Made by a program: the position numbers and the translations under genes. From Cryptomeria japonica (lineage: Eukaryota > Streptophyta > Pinopsida > Cupressales > Cupressaceae), in contig NC_081412.1 in assembly GCF_030272615.1 (NCBI RefSeq), positions 101,495,796 through 101,559,795 on the forward strand: a DNA stretch of 64,000 nucleotides, read 5' to 3'. Each line of letters opens with the position of its first letter. The first letter of the stretch is position 1. Shown here in pieces: positions 43,127 to 55,388 of this stretch. The notes under the pieces are model-generated. The model had not been told where the DNA came from. It was given only the letters and a program-made list of their open reading frames with translations, and did no database searches.

Positions 43127-45964
43127 TGATGGTATGATGAAAGAATAAGGATTCAGTCAACTACTAAGAGGGGGGGTGAATCAGTAGATAGAAAAACTAA
43201 TATAAACTTTCACCATCTCAAAATAAACCTCTCAAAGTAAACTTTAAACTACAAGTTAATCCACTCAACTATAAATGCAATATCACTGTCAATTTTAACC
43301 AGTTGACTGTTACAATAGGTTAACAGTAAACAACTTGAAACTCACAAACATCTACTTTACTGACATAAGTAAAACCTTATTTCAGATTGCTGTCGGTTAT
43401 CATAACATATCAAAGTGGATTAAGTAGCTAAGCAAATCAACCATCATAAACATAACCACAAAAACATTCACCACTTGACACAATATTTTTGACGTGGAAA
43501 CCCAAATGGGAAAAACCATGGTGAGATGATACTCACAAGTTAACTATCTGAAATCTTCTCAAGTTTGCCTTGTTAGGGGCCAAGCCTATTAAAGCTTTTG
43601 CAAAATGTCCTGTTAAGAATAAATCTTGCTAGGGACCACTTAGTTAAGGGATTGACTATAATGCCCTATTAGAAGCAATACCTTGTGAGGAGTAACTGAT
43701 AACTCAATGATGAACTGATAGTACTAACCTGGTACTAAGAGGGGGGGGTGAATCAATATAGACAAAAATATAGTCCTAAACCAGTCTGATAGCATACACT
43801 TCAAATGACTGGCAAACAGTGACACCGGTTTGAAACAGAGTGCAACCGGTAAAGCTAAGAATGACTGAGACAAGAATTAACCAGTTACTCACTTAGTTTT
43901 TCACTCAACTCAAGACTACCCTACCATTTCTCCCTTATGCATAAACAGGTAATCTATCATCAGATCATAATAACAACTAGTTCAACATGCATAAAACACA
44001 GAACCATCATATGCTTGACAAATAATAGGAAAGCATCACAAGATAAAAGCATCACACATGACACACATATTTTTCATGTGGAAACCCAACTGGAAAAAAC
44101 CACAGTGGGGATGAATACCCACAAGCTATTTTTGAACTCTTTAGAAGTCCGCTCTGTTAGGAGCCTTGTCCGGTTAGAGACATTACAATAGGTTCTGCTA
44201 GGAACCGATCCTGTTAGAGGTCACCTGGTTAAGGGTTAAACCTTGTTAGAGTATTTCAAGAACTCAATAGCTAAAGGATTTTGAACTCAATAGCTTTGAA
44301 TTACCCTATTAAAGGATTTACAACAGCCGGTTAAGGCTACCCTATTAAGGGATTTTCCAACTGTTGAGGTGGTTAGAGATCAACAGGTATTACAATGATC
44401 TAGTAACAACACTCAATGCTAATGCAGATCCACTTAAGCTCCTCTTCACCTTCTGCACTTACACTCTGTAGGTATCACTTCTCTCCTTTTGGTCTGGCAA
44501 GAATCACATATCCCTTCTCTTGGATACACACACACAACTGTTGCCAATAGCCTCAGAAAGACACACAACATCAACCTTATAGGAAAATAAATAGGTCAGT
44601 AGCATAAACCCTAAACCCTAAAATTGTTAGGTTAAGGAATTCAAATGGTTCAATCCTGACCATTGAGAACATTGCATTAATTGCACCAGTCTTGATCCAA
44701 TCTCAAGACATTCTCCATCATCCATTTTCACCGATTTCATGGCAGCTGATAACCCATCACATGTTATCACCATTTTATAGACTTCGCACATTCCCGAGGT
44801 AGATAGGAACAATCTCCTTCATGCAAGATCCTTCACGCGTACAAGGCTGACGTGGCAACATGATCTGTTCTTTGTTACAATGCTAACTCATCACACAATG
44901 TCACCAGTTGAACCACACAGGCTTGAAGCACATAAACCAGAAACCCTGAAGTTCAGACTACCAACTGGTAGTCATACAACACTTCCATATGTCAATTCCC
45001 ATAACTATATGTCGGTTCATCGTGAAAAAACACACCACTTCACTTTGGCACAAATGCTGATTCATAGTGTTATACCAGTTCTCTCATATGCTGGTTCTCA
45101 CCTCTTCAGCATATTGACATCAATGACAACATACAATGTCTTATATCCTCATACCGGTTCATAGTAACCTCGGTAGAGGATTTGAAATGCAAGCTAATGG
45201 ACCACTTGGTTAGAGGATTTGAATAACACTAAGCTTGTTAGAGCTTATGCACTTAGGGGATTTTATTGATATGTTTGAATAGCACTACACTTGCTTGTTC
45301 AGATCTTTTTCATGCTCCTATCTTCCTTTACACAAACTATAGATACATCATCTAGTTCGCTAACCACACACTCAACTAAAAATTTGCCAACTCTAAAAAA
45401 ATAACTCATCGACCTTATAAACAAATCACTAGGTCGGTAACACAACAACAACCTAATTCTCTCAGAGATTATGAACAAGTTGATTCAAGTATGACCATTG
45501 GATTACATAAAATCTCTGCACATCATTCAAGATAGCCTCGACTGCACCTTGATCACTGCTTCATCGAACTCAGTAACTCATCGCATAGTTTGCAATACAT
45601 ACAATATACTTTCTCATTCCCAAGATAAAAACCTTTATCTCAATGCACCAAAAACACTTTGAAACTCTTCTCATCTAACATGCATACATGTCATAATCAT
45701 TACGCTCATCATCAAATCATAAACTAATACAACAAACTTCATCGGTTAGGGTTTATCAAATCAACTGGTAGGGTTTATTGGTTCAACTCTCCAATACTTA
45801 GCAATACTAGTTCACTCCACAAACTCACCTATCGGTTATAGTTCCCTTCACTAGCTCTTCCTACCAGTTACAAAACAATATGATAACAACATCATTGCCG
45901 GTTACAATTAACATCAATGACAACATATCATTTCATTAATGCAATCTTCTTGCAGATGCCAAGA
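43127..45964 (-). repeat. Element C 3' LTR, with nested solo LTR
   Basis: Repeat of 55389-56798 split at 43696/45164. Stem-loop 43161-43187 (seven pairs including one G-U on the sense RNA); hairpin GTGAG/CTCAC 43521-43536. Confidence 0.88.
43697..45163 (-). mobile_element. Solo LTR of another copia family, inside the C LTR
   Basis: Flanked by GTAAC on both sides (43692-43696, 45164-45168); the uninterrupted site is seen in the other C LTR near 55962. Starts TGATAACTC, ends GGTTCATA. Carries the G-run motif (43739-43748) with a weak stem and the GTGGG/CCCAC hairpin (44105-44122). No coding; small ORFs inside are chance. Confidence 0.85.
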
Positions 45965-46317
45965 ATCTTCCCAATTGGAATTGATGACAATACAAATATC
46001 AATACCATTGATTGCTGTGATTGTGAATAGGAATCCTGGTTTACATTTTACAATGTACTCTCCTTGTCTTTAGCTGGTAGCTGGCTTTTGATCTTTTCTC
46101 TATCAATCATACAATTCTTCTCCCCATAATCACATAGTTATTCTCCCCCTTTGACAACAATGCCAAAGTGAAAGTAAAACATGCAATGTCAAACTTCACT
46201 ATCCATCATCAACACCCTGCAGCTTGATGCTCCCCCTATGGAACAACTCCACTTCTACATCAATCCTGATGTAAAAATCTGCAAGTAGCTCTGGGACTGA
46301 TTTACTCTACATCATGC
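45965..46317 (-). other. Element C 3' untranslated region
   Basis: Non-coding. The tract next to the LTR is degenerate (minus strand AATTGGGAAGAT); a better copy, CAAAGGGGGAGAA, lies at 46141-46153. Confidence 0.6.
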
Positions 46318-47037
46318 TCACTCAACCTCATGAAGGGGTACAACCCATAGTTGACTTCTAAGATACTCAAAAGTAGTCTTAGGGAGATGTTTAGTAAAGA
46401 TATCTGCAAGCTTCTCCTTGGTAGAAACATGCTCCAAGATCACATCTTTACTCTGCACTTTTTCCCTCAAGAAATGATACTTCAATTCAATATCCTTGGA
46501 TTGTGCATGCAAAATAGGGTTCTTGGAAATATTTATGGCACTGGTATTGTCAAATAAGATCTTTACAGGTTCTGAAAACTTCATCTTGAAACCTTCCAGA
46601 ATGTGCTTCATCTAGATAGTCTCGGTACAATTCATATAAGCTTCAACATACACAGCTTCAGTAGTAGACTGCGATATACAACTATGCTTCTTGCTACTCC
46701 ATGAAACAAGTCTTCCTCCAGGAAAGAGTGCTCCACCGGTTGTGCTTTTCCTATCATCAACATTACCTGCCTAGTTTGCATCTATATACACATTCAAGTC
46801 AAAGTTACCTTCATATGGATACCATAATCCATAGTCAATAGGGCCTTTCAAATATCTGAATATCCTCGTGGTTGCTATCAAATGTGTTTCCTTTGGATTC
46901 TTCTAAAATCTAGCAACTAGACCAACTGCATGGGCTATATCCAGTCTGCTATGAACAACATAGTGCAATTTCCCAATCATTGACTTGTACTCCTTCTCAT
47001 CAATAGATGTGGCTTCATCTTCCTTAGACAATTTGCA
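46318..47037 (-). pseudogene. Element C RT tail and RNase H
   Basis: Frame with several stops. RT tail (YKSMIGKLHYVVHSRLDIA), then RNase H: VYIDAN then a stop at a Trp codon, STTEAVYVEAY, a stop at the Trp of IWMK, and from 46611 MKHILEGFKMKFSEPVKIL, LFDNTSAINIS, KLADIFTKHLP, ending PLHEVE at 46318. Acidic residues Asp, Glu, Asp, Asp are kept. Confidence 0.88.
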
Positions 47038-47955
47038 TCATGTAACCATTGGTGTTCCAATTGGTTTACAGTCACTCATATCAAATGTCTTTAATACCTC
47101 TTTCACATACTTAGATTGTGTGATGGAAATACCACTCTTCATTTGCTGAATTTGCAAGCCCGGGAAATTTTTTATCTCTCCAACTAGAGACATTTCAAAC
47201 TCACTTTTCATTTCGTTTGAAAATTCATTGCTCATGTTATCATTGCCTCCAAATATGATATCATCTACAAACACTTCACTAACCAGTATCTTATCTCCTT
47301 CATATTTGAGATATATATTGTTGTCTTCACTGGTTCTCTGAAAACCTATCTTCATTAGGTGTGAATGAAGACTTTCATACCATGCTCTTAGTGCTTTCTT
47401 TAATCCATATAATGCCTTATGCAACTTACATACCATATCTTTTTCATCATTCAAAGCATAGCCATCTAGTTGATCAATGTATACTTCTTCTTCTAGTATT
47501 CCATTAAAAAATGTTGACTTCACATCCATCTGATATACTTTGAATCCCTTATGTACTCGAAATGCAAGTAAAGTTCTGACACCTTCCAGTCTAGCAACTA
47601 GTGCAAAAGTCTCACCATAATCTTCTCCTTCTTCTTGTGCATAACCTTTGCAAACCAATCTAGCTTTGTTTCAAACTACTACACCATCTTCATTCAGCTT
47701 GTTCCTGAATACCCACTTAGTACCTATCTCATTTTTATTCACTGGTCTCAGTACTAGGGTCCATGTATTATTCCTCTCAATTTGATCAAGATCCTCCTCC
47801 ATATCTTTGACCCAATGATCATCTCCAAATGCTTCCTCAGTAGTTTTAGGCTCAATAGTGGAGATCATGCAAGAATTCTCTCTAATTCTTCTTCTGGTTA
47901 ACACTCCAGCATCCTTATCTCCAATAATCTGGTTAGGATTGTGATTGAGTCTCAC
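47038..47955 (-). pseudogene. Element C reverse transcriptase
   Basis: Two same-frame segments (47671-47955, 47038-47658). Motifs: [62 protein letters not shown], and VFVDDIIFGGND with the catalytic aspartates. Some changes at usually fixed sites (QAPRAW to KALRAW) agree with decay. Confidence 0.92.
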
Positions 47956-48890
47956 ATACCTTAGAATAACATGATCATTATCTTCAGGTTCTTCTTCTAC
48001 ATTATCATCATCTTCTTCTAAATCTACCTATTATGGTTGAATTGGTACAACAACATTCTCTTTACCAGTTTCAGGTTTCACAGGTTATGGTTCCAAAAAC
48101 AAAATGCAAGGATCTTCATCCTTTTTCTCCACACTGGTTTCCCCTTAGACTTCAGGATACTCATCCACTCGAACATCAACACTCTCAATGATTCTCTGTG
48201 TCCTATTTTTGTAACATTTGTAGGCCTCACTCTTGGTAGAATAACCAAGAAATATACCTTCATCACTTTTAGCCTCAAACTTACTAACATAGTCACCTCT
48301 CTTAATAAAATTTTTTCTACCAAATATCTTAAAATAACTAACATTAGGTGATCTACCATACCAGTATTCATAAGGAGTCTTATACTTACCTCTTTTTATT
48401 AAAATTTGGTTCATAGTGTAGACAGTTGTGCTGATAGCTTCTCTCTAGAAAGTTTTCACTACACCTCCTTGTATCAACATCATCCTAGTAGCTTCAACAA
48501 CTGATCGATTGTTCCTCTCTGCAATATCATTCTGCGGTGGTGTCCTTGGTCCAGAAAGTTGTAGTTTGATACCATTTTCTTCACAATATCTAGTGAATTC
48601 CTCATAAGTAAATTCACTGCCTTGATCAGTCCTTAGACACTTTATTTTCTTACCACTCTCCTTTTCAGCTAAGGCCCTCAATGCCTTGAACTTATTGAAT
48701 GCTTCTGTTTTATCCTTTAAGAATGTGACCCACATCATTCTTGATCAATCATCAATGAAGATCATAAAATATTTGTCACCTTGAATACTTTTGGTACTTA
48801 TTGGTCCATAGCGGTCTGTATGAACCAAATCTAATAGATGTTCCGCTGAAAAAGATTTTCTCTTAAAAGTTGAGGATGTCATCTTTCCCA
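47956..48890 (-). pseudogene. Element C integrase
   Basis: Same frame as RT, with stops. Core: LRTDQGSEF (Asp) and NDIAERNNRS (Glu); the first Asp lies in the part near 48830. TMNQILIKRGKYKTPYEYW and EGIFLGYSTKSEAYK belong to the C-terminal module. The stop at ~48441 replaces a conserved Trp (TGG to TAG) before REA. Confidence 0.9.
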
Positions 48891-48891
48891 A

Positions 48892-49688
48892 CTAGCATTC
48901 CTCACATAGAGCATTAACCGGTTTGTCCAAGTGAGGAAAACCTCTCACTTTAACAATGTTATCAAAATTTATATGAAAAAATATCCTATGCCAAAGCCAA
49001 CTATCATCTACTTTAGCAATTAAATAGTTGTTGACTTTAAGATTCAGGTGAAATAGGTTACCTTTAGTCTGCTTTCCAATTGCAATCAGCTCACCTTTGC
49101 CCCCATAGATTTTGCACATACAATTATTAAACTCCAATGGATATCCTCTATCATTGAGTTGGGAAACACTCAAAATATTGTGCTTTAGACCTTGAACCTA
49201 GTAGACATCATCTGCACTTCTCTTCCAATTAAGAGAAATAGTTCCCTTACCTTTAACCATGTAGGGTGAGTCATTACAAAATCTCACAACTCCGCCATCA
49301 AATTCCTTCAAAGAAAGAAATTTTCTTCGGGCACTGGTCATGTGATGTGAACAACCACTATCAATGATCCAATCAACAGAATTATCCATGTGAGAAACTA
49401 AAACTTATTGATTAGATGTCTCCTATTTAATGGCTACAAAAACAATGTCCTCATTAGCATCACCCTCAAATTCCTCATCAGTGATACCACCATCAACTGC
49501 AATAAGACAATCTCTTTTTACTTTTCCCTTGTACTTCTTGAATTTCTCTTGCTTGTGCTCATTATCACCATTAGGACAGTTAGCTGCAATATGTCCAATC
49601 TTGTTGCATGCAAAACATTTCAAAGGTAATTTACCTTTTTACTTACCGGTACCCCTGGGAAACTGCTTGGCCAACAATGCTTCAAGTT
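48892..49688 (-). pseudogene. Element C zinc knuckle, protease and pre-integrase
   Basis: Same-frame segments. Intact CCHC knuckle CFACNKIGHIAANC (49560-49620), protease site WIIDSGCSHHM (about 49350-49380), then VRFCNDSPYMVKGKG, and pre-integrase SVSQLNDRGYPLEF, GNLFHLNLKVNN, HINFDNIVKV. Interrupted on its gag side by the insertion at 49689. Confidence 0.9.
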
Positions 49689-50535
49689 TGTCGTGCCCAA
49701 ACTCTAGGGCACAAAAACAGAACAACAAATTTTTTTTGATGTCATGAACTCGCTATAAATCCTAATACATAACAACTGTATCTAAAGTTTTGCCTTATCT
49801 AGGATGTAAATAAACTTACTTACTAAGGTTAAGTTAAATAACCAACTCGAGCGATGACTTGATTTGGTGAAGATTAATTTGCATTGCCGATTAGTTAGCT
49901 AGCTCAATTACCTAAGACAAGTTGTCGCTAATTAAACCAAGGGATAATTGGCTATCTTAACGTATTAAATCATTCCAGGTCATATAATGATATTGCTAAT
50001 GATTATTTGATGCTTATATAAAATTTATTATACGCATCCACCCGATGAGGGTTTCAATTTACTACAATGTCATTTGCTCACTAAAACCGACAATAAGCTA
50101 AGGCCAAATTCTGATTTTCCCTAAACCCCTTGATTTTGTCAATTAATTTTCAATCCAACCAAAAATCGATCTCAAGGGCTTAAGGTTCCTAAATAAATTT
50201 TCCTAACGTCCATTGATATGGGGGGGGGTAAGTCCATTGATTAATTAAATATATTGCTGGGTTAAACGTATAGTTTATCCAACTATAGTAATCCTTTATT
50301 ATTAACCCCCTTGAATTAATTAAAATTAAATTTCTAAAGAATGAGGACATATAATAATTCAAATATTAAATTAACCCCTATTATCAAAAGTCTAAAATCC
50401 CATAATAATCCAATTATTAAATTTGTCCCCCAAATATATACATTAAAATCAGGGTTCAAAATTTCATAATATTTCAATTATAAACTTAACCCCAAATTAT
50501 ATACTAAAATCTAACTTTAAATTTCCAATTTAGAT

Positions 50536-50813
<278 letters not shown>

Positions 50814-51088
50814 AATTACCTAAAATGCTAACCCTAACTCGAAATTGGGTTAGGGTTGCTCTTTTTTTTTATATTTTACCTCTTACCTTATTTCCTCTTT
50901 ACCATTTTATACCCTAACCCGAATGGGTTAGGGTTTTATATTACCCCTTTTTCTTTGTTTGCTTTCTTTCTTTTTTTTTTTGAAATGTAACTGCAGGTAC
51001 GGAGGCGGAGGGTTTCATGCGGGGAGAGGCTGAGGGTTTCGCAAAGGGGGTGACTGAGAGGAGGAGGCGGCGCGGGCTCTCCCGGTCG

Positions 51089-51338
51089 CCACTGTGTTTA
51101 TACACAGTGACGGCGGTTGCCGTCCACTGTGTATAAGCACAGTGGCGGCCGCGGACCATCCACTGTGCTTACACACAGTGGCGGCACCCTCCGTGCCGTC
51201 CACTGTGGGTAAGCACAGTGGCGCGGCCCGAGCACCGCCCACTGTGTTTACACACAGTGGCTCGGCTGCCGTGCCGTCCACTGTGGGTAAACACAGTGGC
51301 GCGGCCCGTGAGCCGTCCACTGTGTTTACACACAGTGG
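51089..51338. repeat. Tandem array of seven GC-rich palindromes
   Basis: Seven units at ~35-40 bp spacing, each CCACTGTG + short loop + CACAGTGG, with GC-rich spacers. Perfect members such as the one at 51239 have a nine-base stem and loop TTAC. Loops alternate between TTTACA-type and GGTAAG-type over units 3-7, suggesting a dimeric repeat. Both strands are open across the array, a by-product of the palindromes. Confidence 0.9.
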
Positions 51339-51430
51339 TTTGGCCAACTTATATATATTTTTTTTTGTTTTTCATTTAAATATTTCGTGGGGCATAGTTT
51401 ATGTGTTGTGTTTATTTTTGAATATCAATG

Positions 51431-51469
<39 letters not shown>

Positions 51470-54400
51470 GCACAATATCAGTTATGAATTTGAAGATATT
51501 TTCTTCTACAGGCATCCACAGAGTATGATTTTAGATTGCAGAATATATATATATATATATATATATGATTAAAGGGTTTATTCTGCATTATATTTTATAT
51601 GTTTGAAACAGAGATGCACAAGTTCAAAAAGCATCCTTTATTTTGTTGTTACAGGGGTATGCACATTACAGGAAGCTTATATATATATATATTTTATATC
51701 TATATAGGTATATATTTTCAATATATATACTTATATACATACAAAGATATATATGACTAGATGTTGAAGTAATAGGGTTAAAACCCTTATATTGATCTGA
51801 GGTTTTTAACCCTCTACATTCCGTTTTTAGTCTTCTAACAGCATTTAGAATAGATCTATTTATTTATTTCTTTTATTTAAAGTTTTCTACAGAAATAAAA
51901 CAAATTCTGTTTACCCCCTTTTTATCCTTTTTTTTTTCAGTCATAAAATAACAGAAATCTAAATTGTGCAAATTAATAGTGAGAAATAAAGACAATACTA
52001 GTTCTCTCTTTTCTTTTTAAAACAGTCATAAAATTACAGAATTTACACTATGCAAGTAAATAATAACCCTACTGCATTTCTTTTTTTTTTCTTTCTTTAA
52101 CATTTGCAGTAAATAAAACTAGTAAATATTGAATAAGAACTCCTAATGCATCCTTTTTTTTTGTTTTCTTTTCTTTAATATTGTAGTAAATAACATGTTA
52201 CAAACCAGATTTAAATGTAGACTACAACAAACACAATAGTCATCAAATATAATAAAAGTCACATTTACATTGTTTTTTTCTTTCCAGAATGATAGTTACA
52301 ATAACCCAAATATGAAAAATGGGTAAATAGTCTAACAGTCCCCTTTTTCTCTAATCTTTTACATAGAAAATATTAACTACATTTATTTAAACAGAAACAG
52401 AATCATTTTAAGTCCTATATTTACATCTACACTTTCTCTTTTTTTTTTTTTGCTACAAATCATAAAGTTTCATTTCTTTCTTCTTTTCTGCATTCAAATA
52501 AAAATCAGAAATCTGAAATAGAAGTCTGCAACACAAAATCTGCAACTCCTAGTCTTTTTCCCAAGCCACCTGCAAGTAAATTTTAGGACTGTGACCATGG
52601 GATGCTCACCTCCCAGCCTAGGCTTACCAGAAGCCACCCCCGAGCTAGGAGAACCAAGACCTAGACGGGTTACAATCAGGCAATACAACACAACAATAGG
52701 GAAAACACACAACACATACACTTTCCCATCCCAAGCTACACTATCACCACATTTGTGGAGATCAATCTATGGGTGGAAGTGGACCAAGTACCATTGGGGA
52801 GACTGCAGCCAAAAAAAATATATATATCACAAGCCACCTCATGGCAACACAAAATACTCAATCAGAATTCATCCCAACCACCTTATGCCCCCCAAAGGCT
52901 CAAAGCCATTTCTCTCCCCTTATGACCCCCAAATGCATACACAAGGCTATGCAGCAAGGGTCACAAGGGACACCCTTGAGATCACTCTCCTTAAGGAGAG
53001 CCTCTCACCCAAGGCTGTCATGCTTCTTCCACCCCAAGATCATCCTACTCTCCCAAGAGTAGGAGATCTTGGACACTCCCAAAACAAAAACACAAAACAG
53101 AAAAACATAGAAATAAAACTACACATTATTTTCTTCAACAACAATTCACATACACACTTTCTTTACAAGCAAATCTTTCCTTCAACAAAACAACATAACT
53201 AACATAGACAACATAAACAAGAGGAGATAACAACCAACCTTATTCTGCCAATAGGTATTCTAAACTTGGTTGAAGATGAGCTGCCCAATCCACACAACTT
53301 TCTGCAAATCTTGGCCACCAAAATTCCTCTAAATTTTCTGAAACTGGTTTTTCCTTTCAAATTTTTCCAAAAATCTCCAAAAGTGGAGAGTGGGTGATTA
53401 ACTCACTAAGCTTCCATTCTTAGCCTAAGAAGGCCTCTCTCACTCCTTCCAACCTCTTGGATAGAGTGAGTGATCTCCCATTGGGTTGGTCTTCCCTAGG
53501 TCTTACACACTCCCTAACCTAGGTGCCTAGAGAAGGGAAATGGAATGGGGAAGAGGGATTACTATCTCCAAGAAGGTTCTCCTTCCAAGGATGGCACTCC
53601 TATAGATGGAATTCGTCCATCTTGGGAAAACCACTTTTTTGGGTGGTTAAACAAGTCCTAAGGGAAAGACACATGGCCAATTTTGGCCTTCACCCATAGG
53701 TACCCCATGAGGCCTAATAGGAAAGCTCTAAAATTGACTCTAGGAGTTGATTTGACCTTCAGAAAGTCCACCTGAAGTTAACCTACGGGTCAACTCTGAG
53801 TTGACCTTCCTTGTGGCTCTCTAACCTAGATTTCTTGGTTCCTTCAAGGATAATTAGGGGATATAACCATTAACAAAAATAAAACTTTCAAAAAGGTGAC
53901 ATGACAAATTGCCAACACAACATACTACATAGGTGTCAAGTGACACTACAACATAATTCCACATCACAATAAACACATGGCAATTGTCTCTTAAACAATT
54001 TAAATAATCCAATAAATACAAATTACACTCATGCAACATTTTACATTTACGAATAAAATACAGTACATACGGGGTGTTGTCTCTCCAAATAGACAACCCC
54101 TGGTTTTACTAACGCACATTGGCCTAGGCTTGATTCTCCCTAATATTTCCATGGTCACATGGATATTTTCCTGCACATCTCAATTTAAACATTAGTACTT
54201 CCCAAATAGCCTCATATAATATATAAAATCACAAAATCAGAATGCAATACATTCATTCTACAAAGACTTGACATTATGAAATATAATTTGTCACAATTCA
54301 AAGCAATTTCCTCATAATCCTCGAAATTTGATCCATCTACAAGATATGCAAATATTTTTCTAACATTATAACAATTCCTGAAATTCAGATAATAACCTGC

Positions 54401-54606
54401 ATCATCACAATATTACCCTAATCTAGAATCATATAATATTCTATAATCCACAAGGCATAGAAATGAAGCATCCACATATATCAATGTTACCAAAATCGCG
54501 GAATCATGAAAAGTTCTATATCCATAGTGTGTCCAAACTAGTATCCAAAATAGTTCCAAAATGAAAATAACTGAAGAGATAGGATGGGCCAGGGTAGGGC
54601 CTCACA

Positions 54607-55318
54607 AAGTTCAACCAAACTGTATTCATCATCAACTTCTCTGTTGGATCTAGATTCATAACTGTGACTGGCATCTCTACTTTTCCTCATAGATGGGTTA
54701 GAAACTGAAGCCCTAAATGCAAACTCAGATTTCTGAACACTACCATCATAATAATTTAATTCAAAAGCAGTAAGCTTACCAATGATGGAGTCAAGGGTTA
54801 CCTTAGTTTTCAATAGATTTTAGCTCTTGAATGGTTGCAACTTGGATAGCGTAGACCAGTAGAAGGGTTCTCAACACCTTACTAATCACTGTGACATCTT
54901 CTACTTTACCACCAACACTTTTGATCTCACCAACTATCTCTTTTATCCTTTGACCATACTATTTTATATTCTCACCTTTAGGCATCCGCATGTCATCAAA
55001 CTTTCCTCTTAGACTCTCTTCCTTGGAAATCTTCACATGTTCATCACCGCTATAAATCTCTTCAGGTTTCTTCCATACCTCATATGCAATCTCCAGACCA
55101 TGGACATCTGCATACTCTGCATCAGACAAAGAACTGATAATAGCCTCCAGTGCTTGATTGTTTTCTTGTTGCTCTTTCTTCTGATCATCAGTCATAATCC
55201 CACTAGGTCCAACATATTCCCAGTATTGACTTCCTAGACTCTTAATATAAATTTCCATTCTATCACTCCATATTCTATTGTTCTCTATATTAAACTTTGG
55301 ACCTTCCTTCTTGATCAT
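54607..55318 (-). pseudogene. Element C gag
   Basis: Two segments: 54959-55318 (MIKKEGPKFNIENNRIWSDR, LSDAEYADVHGLEIAYEVW, LRGKFDDMRMPKGENI) and a second frame from ~54950 to 54612 (TKVTLDSIIGKLTAFEL, VDDEYSLVEL), joined by a frameshift near 54955 with a stop near 54820. UBN2-type copia gag. After EYSLVEL the coding sequence continues across the insertion at 49683 (EALLAKQFPRGTG). Confidence 0.88.
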
Positions 55319-55374
55319 GTTCTACAAGATCTTTACCTCAAGCTATTAGGCTTAGACCTTAGAGGACCTGAGAA

Positions 55375-55386
55375 GCTCTGATACCA
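55375..55386 (-). promoter_or_regulatory. Element C primer-binding site
   Basis: Minus strand TGGTATCAGAGC, two bases from the 5' LTR. Confidence 0.95.
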
Positions 55387-55388
55387 AT

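Noticed and set aside
50831-50937. Telomere-like CCCTAA/TTAGGG words
   Set aside because: Only isolated copies forming inverted repeats, not a tandem telomeric tract; likewise the two copies at 44605-44620.
51089-51338. CRISPR-like array
   Set aside because: Evenly spaced palindromes, but in plant retrotransposon DNA, with non-unique GC-rich spacers and no cas genes.
51094-51528. Overlapping ORFs on both strands (144 and 110 codons)
   Set aside because: They follow from the palindrome array, whose units lack stops on both strands; the peptides are repeat artefacts.
52591-53202. 203-codon plus-strand ORF
   Set aside because: Lies inside the 4.9-kb LTR-like insertion, no family resemblance, Pro/His/Thr-rich composition, overlapped by another frame of similar length.
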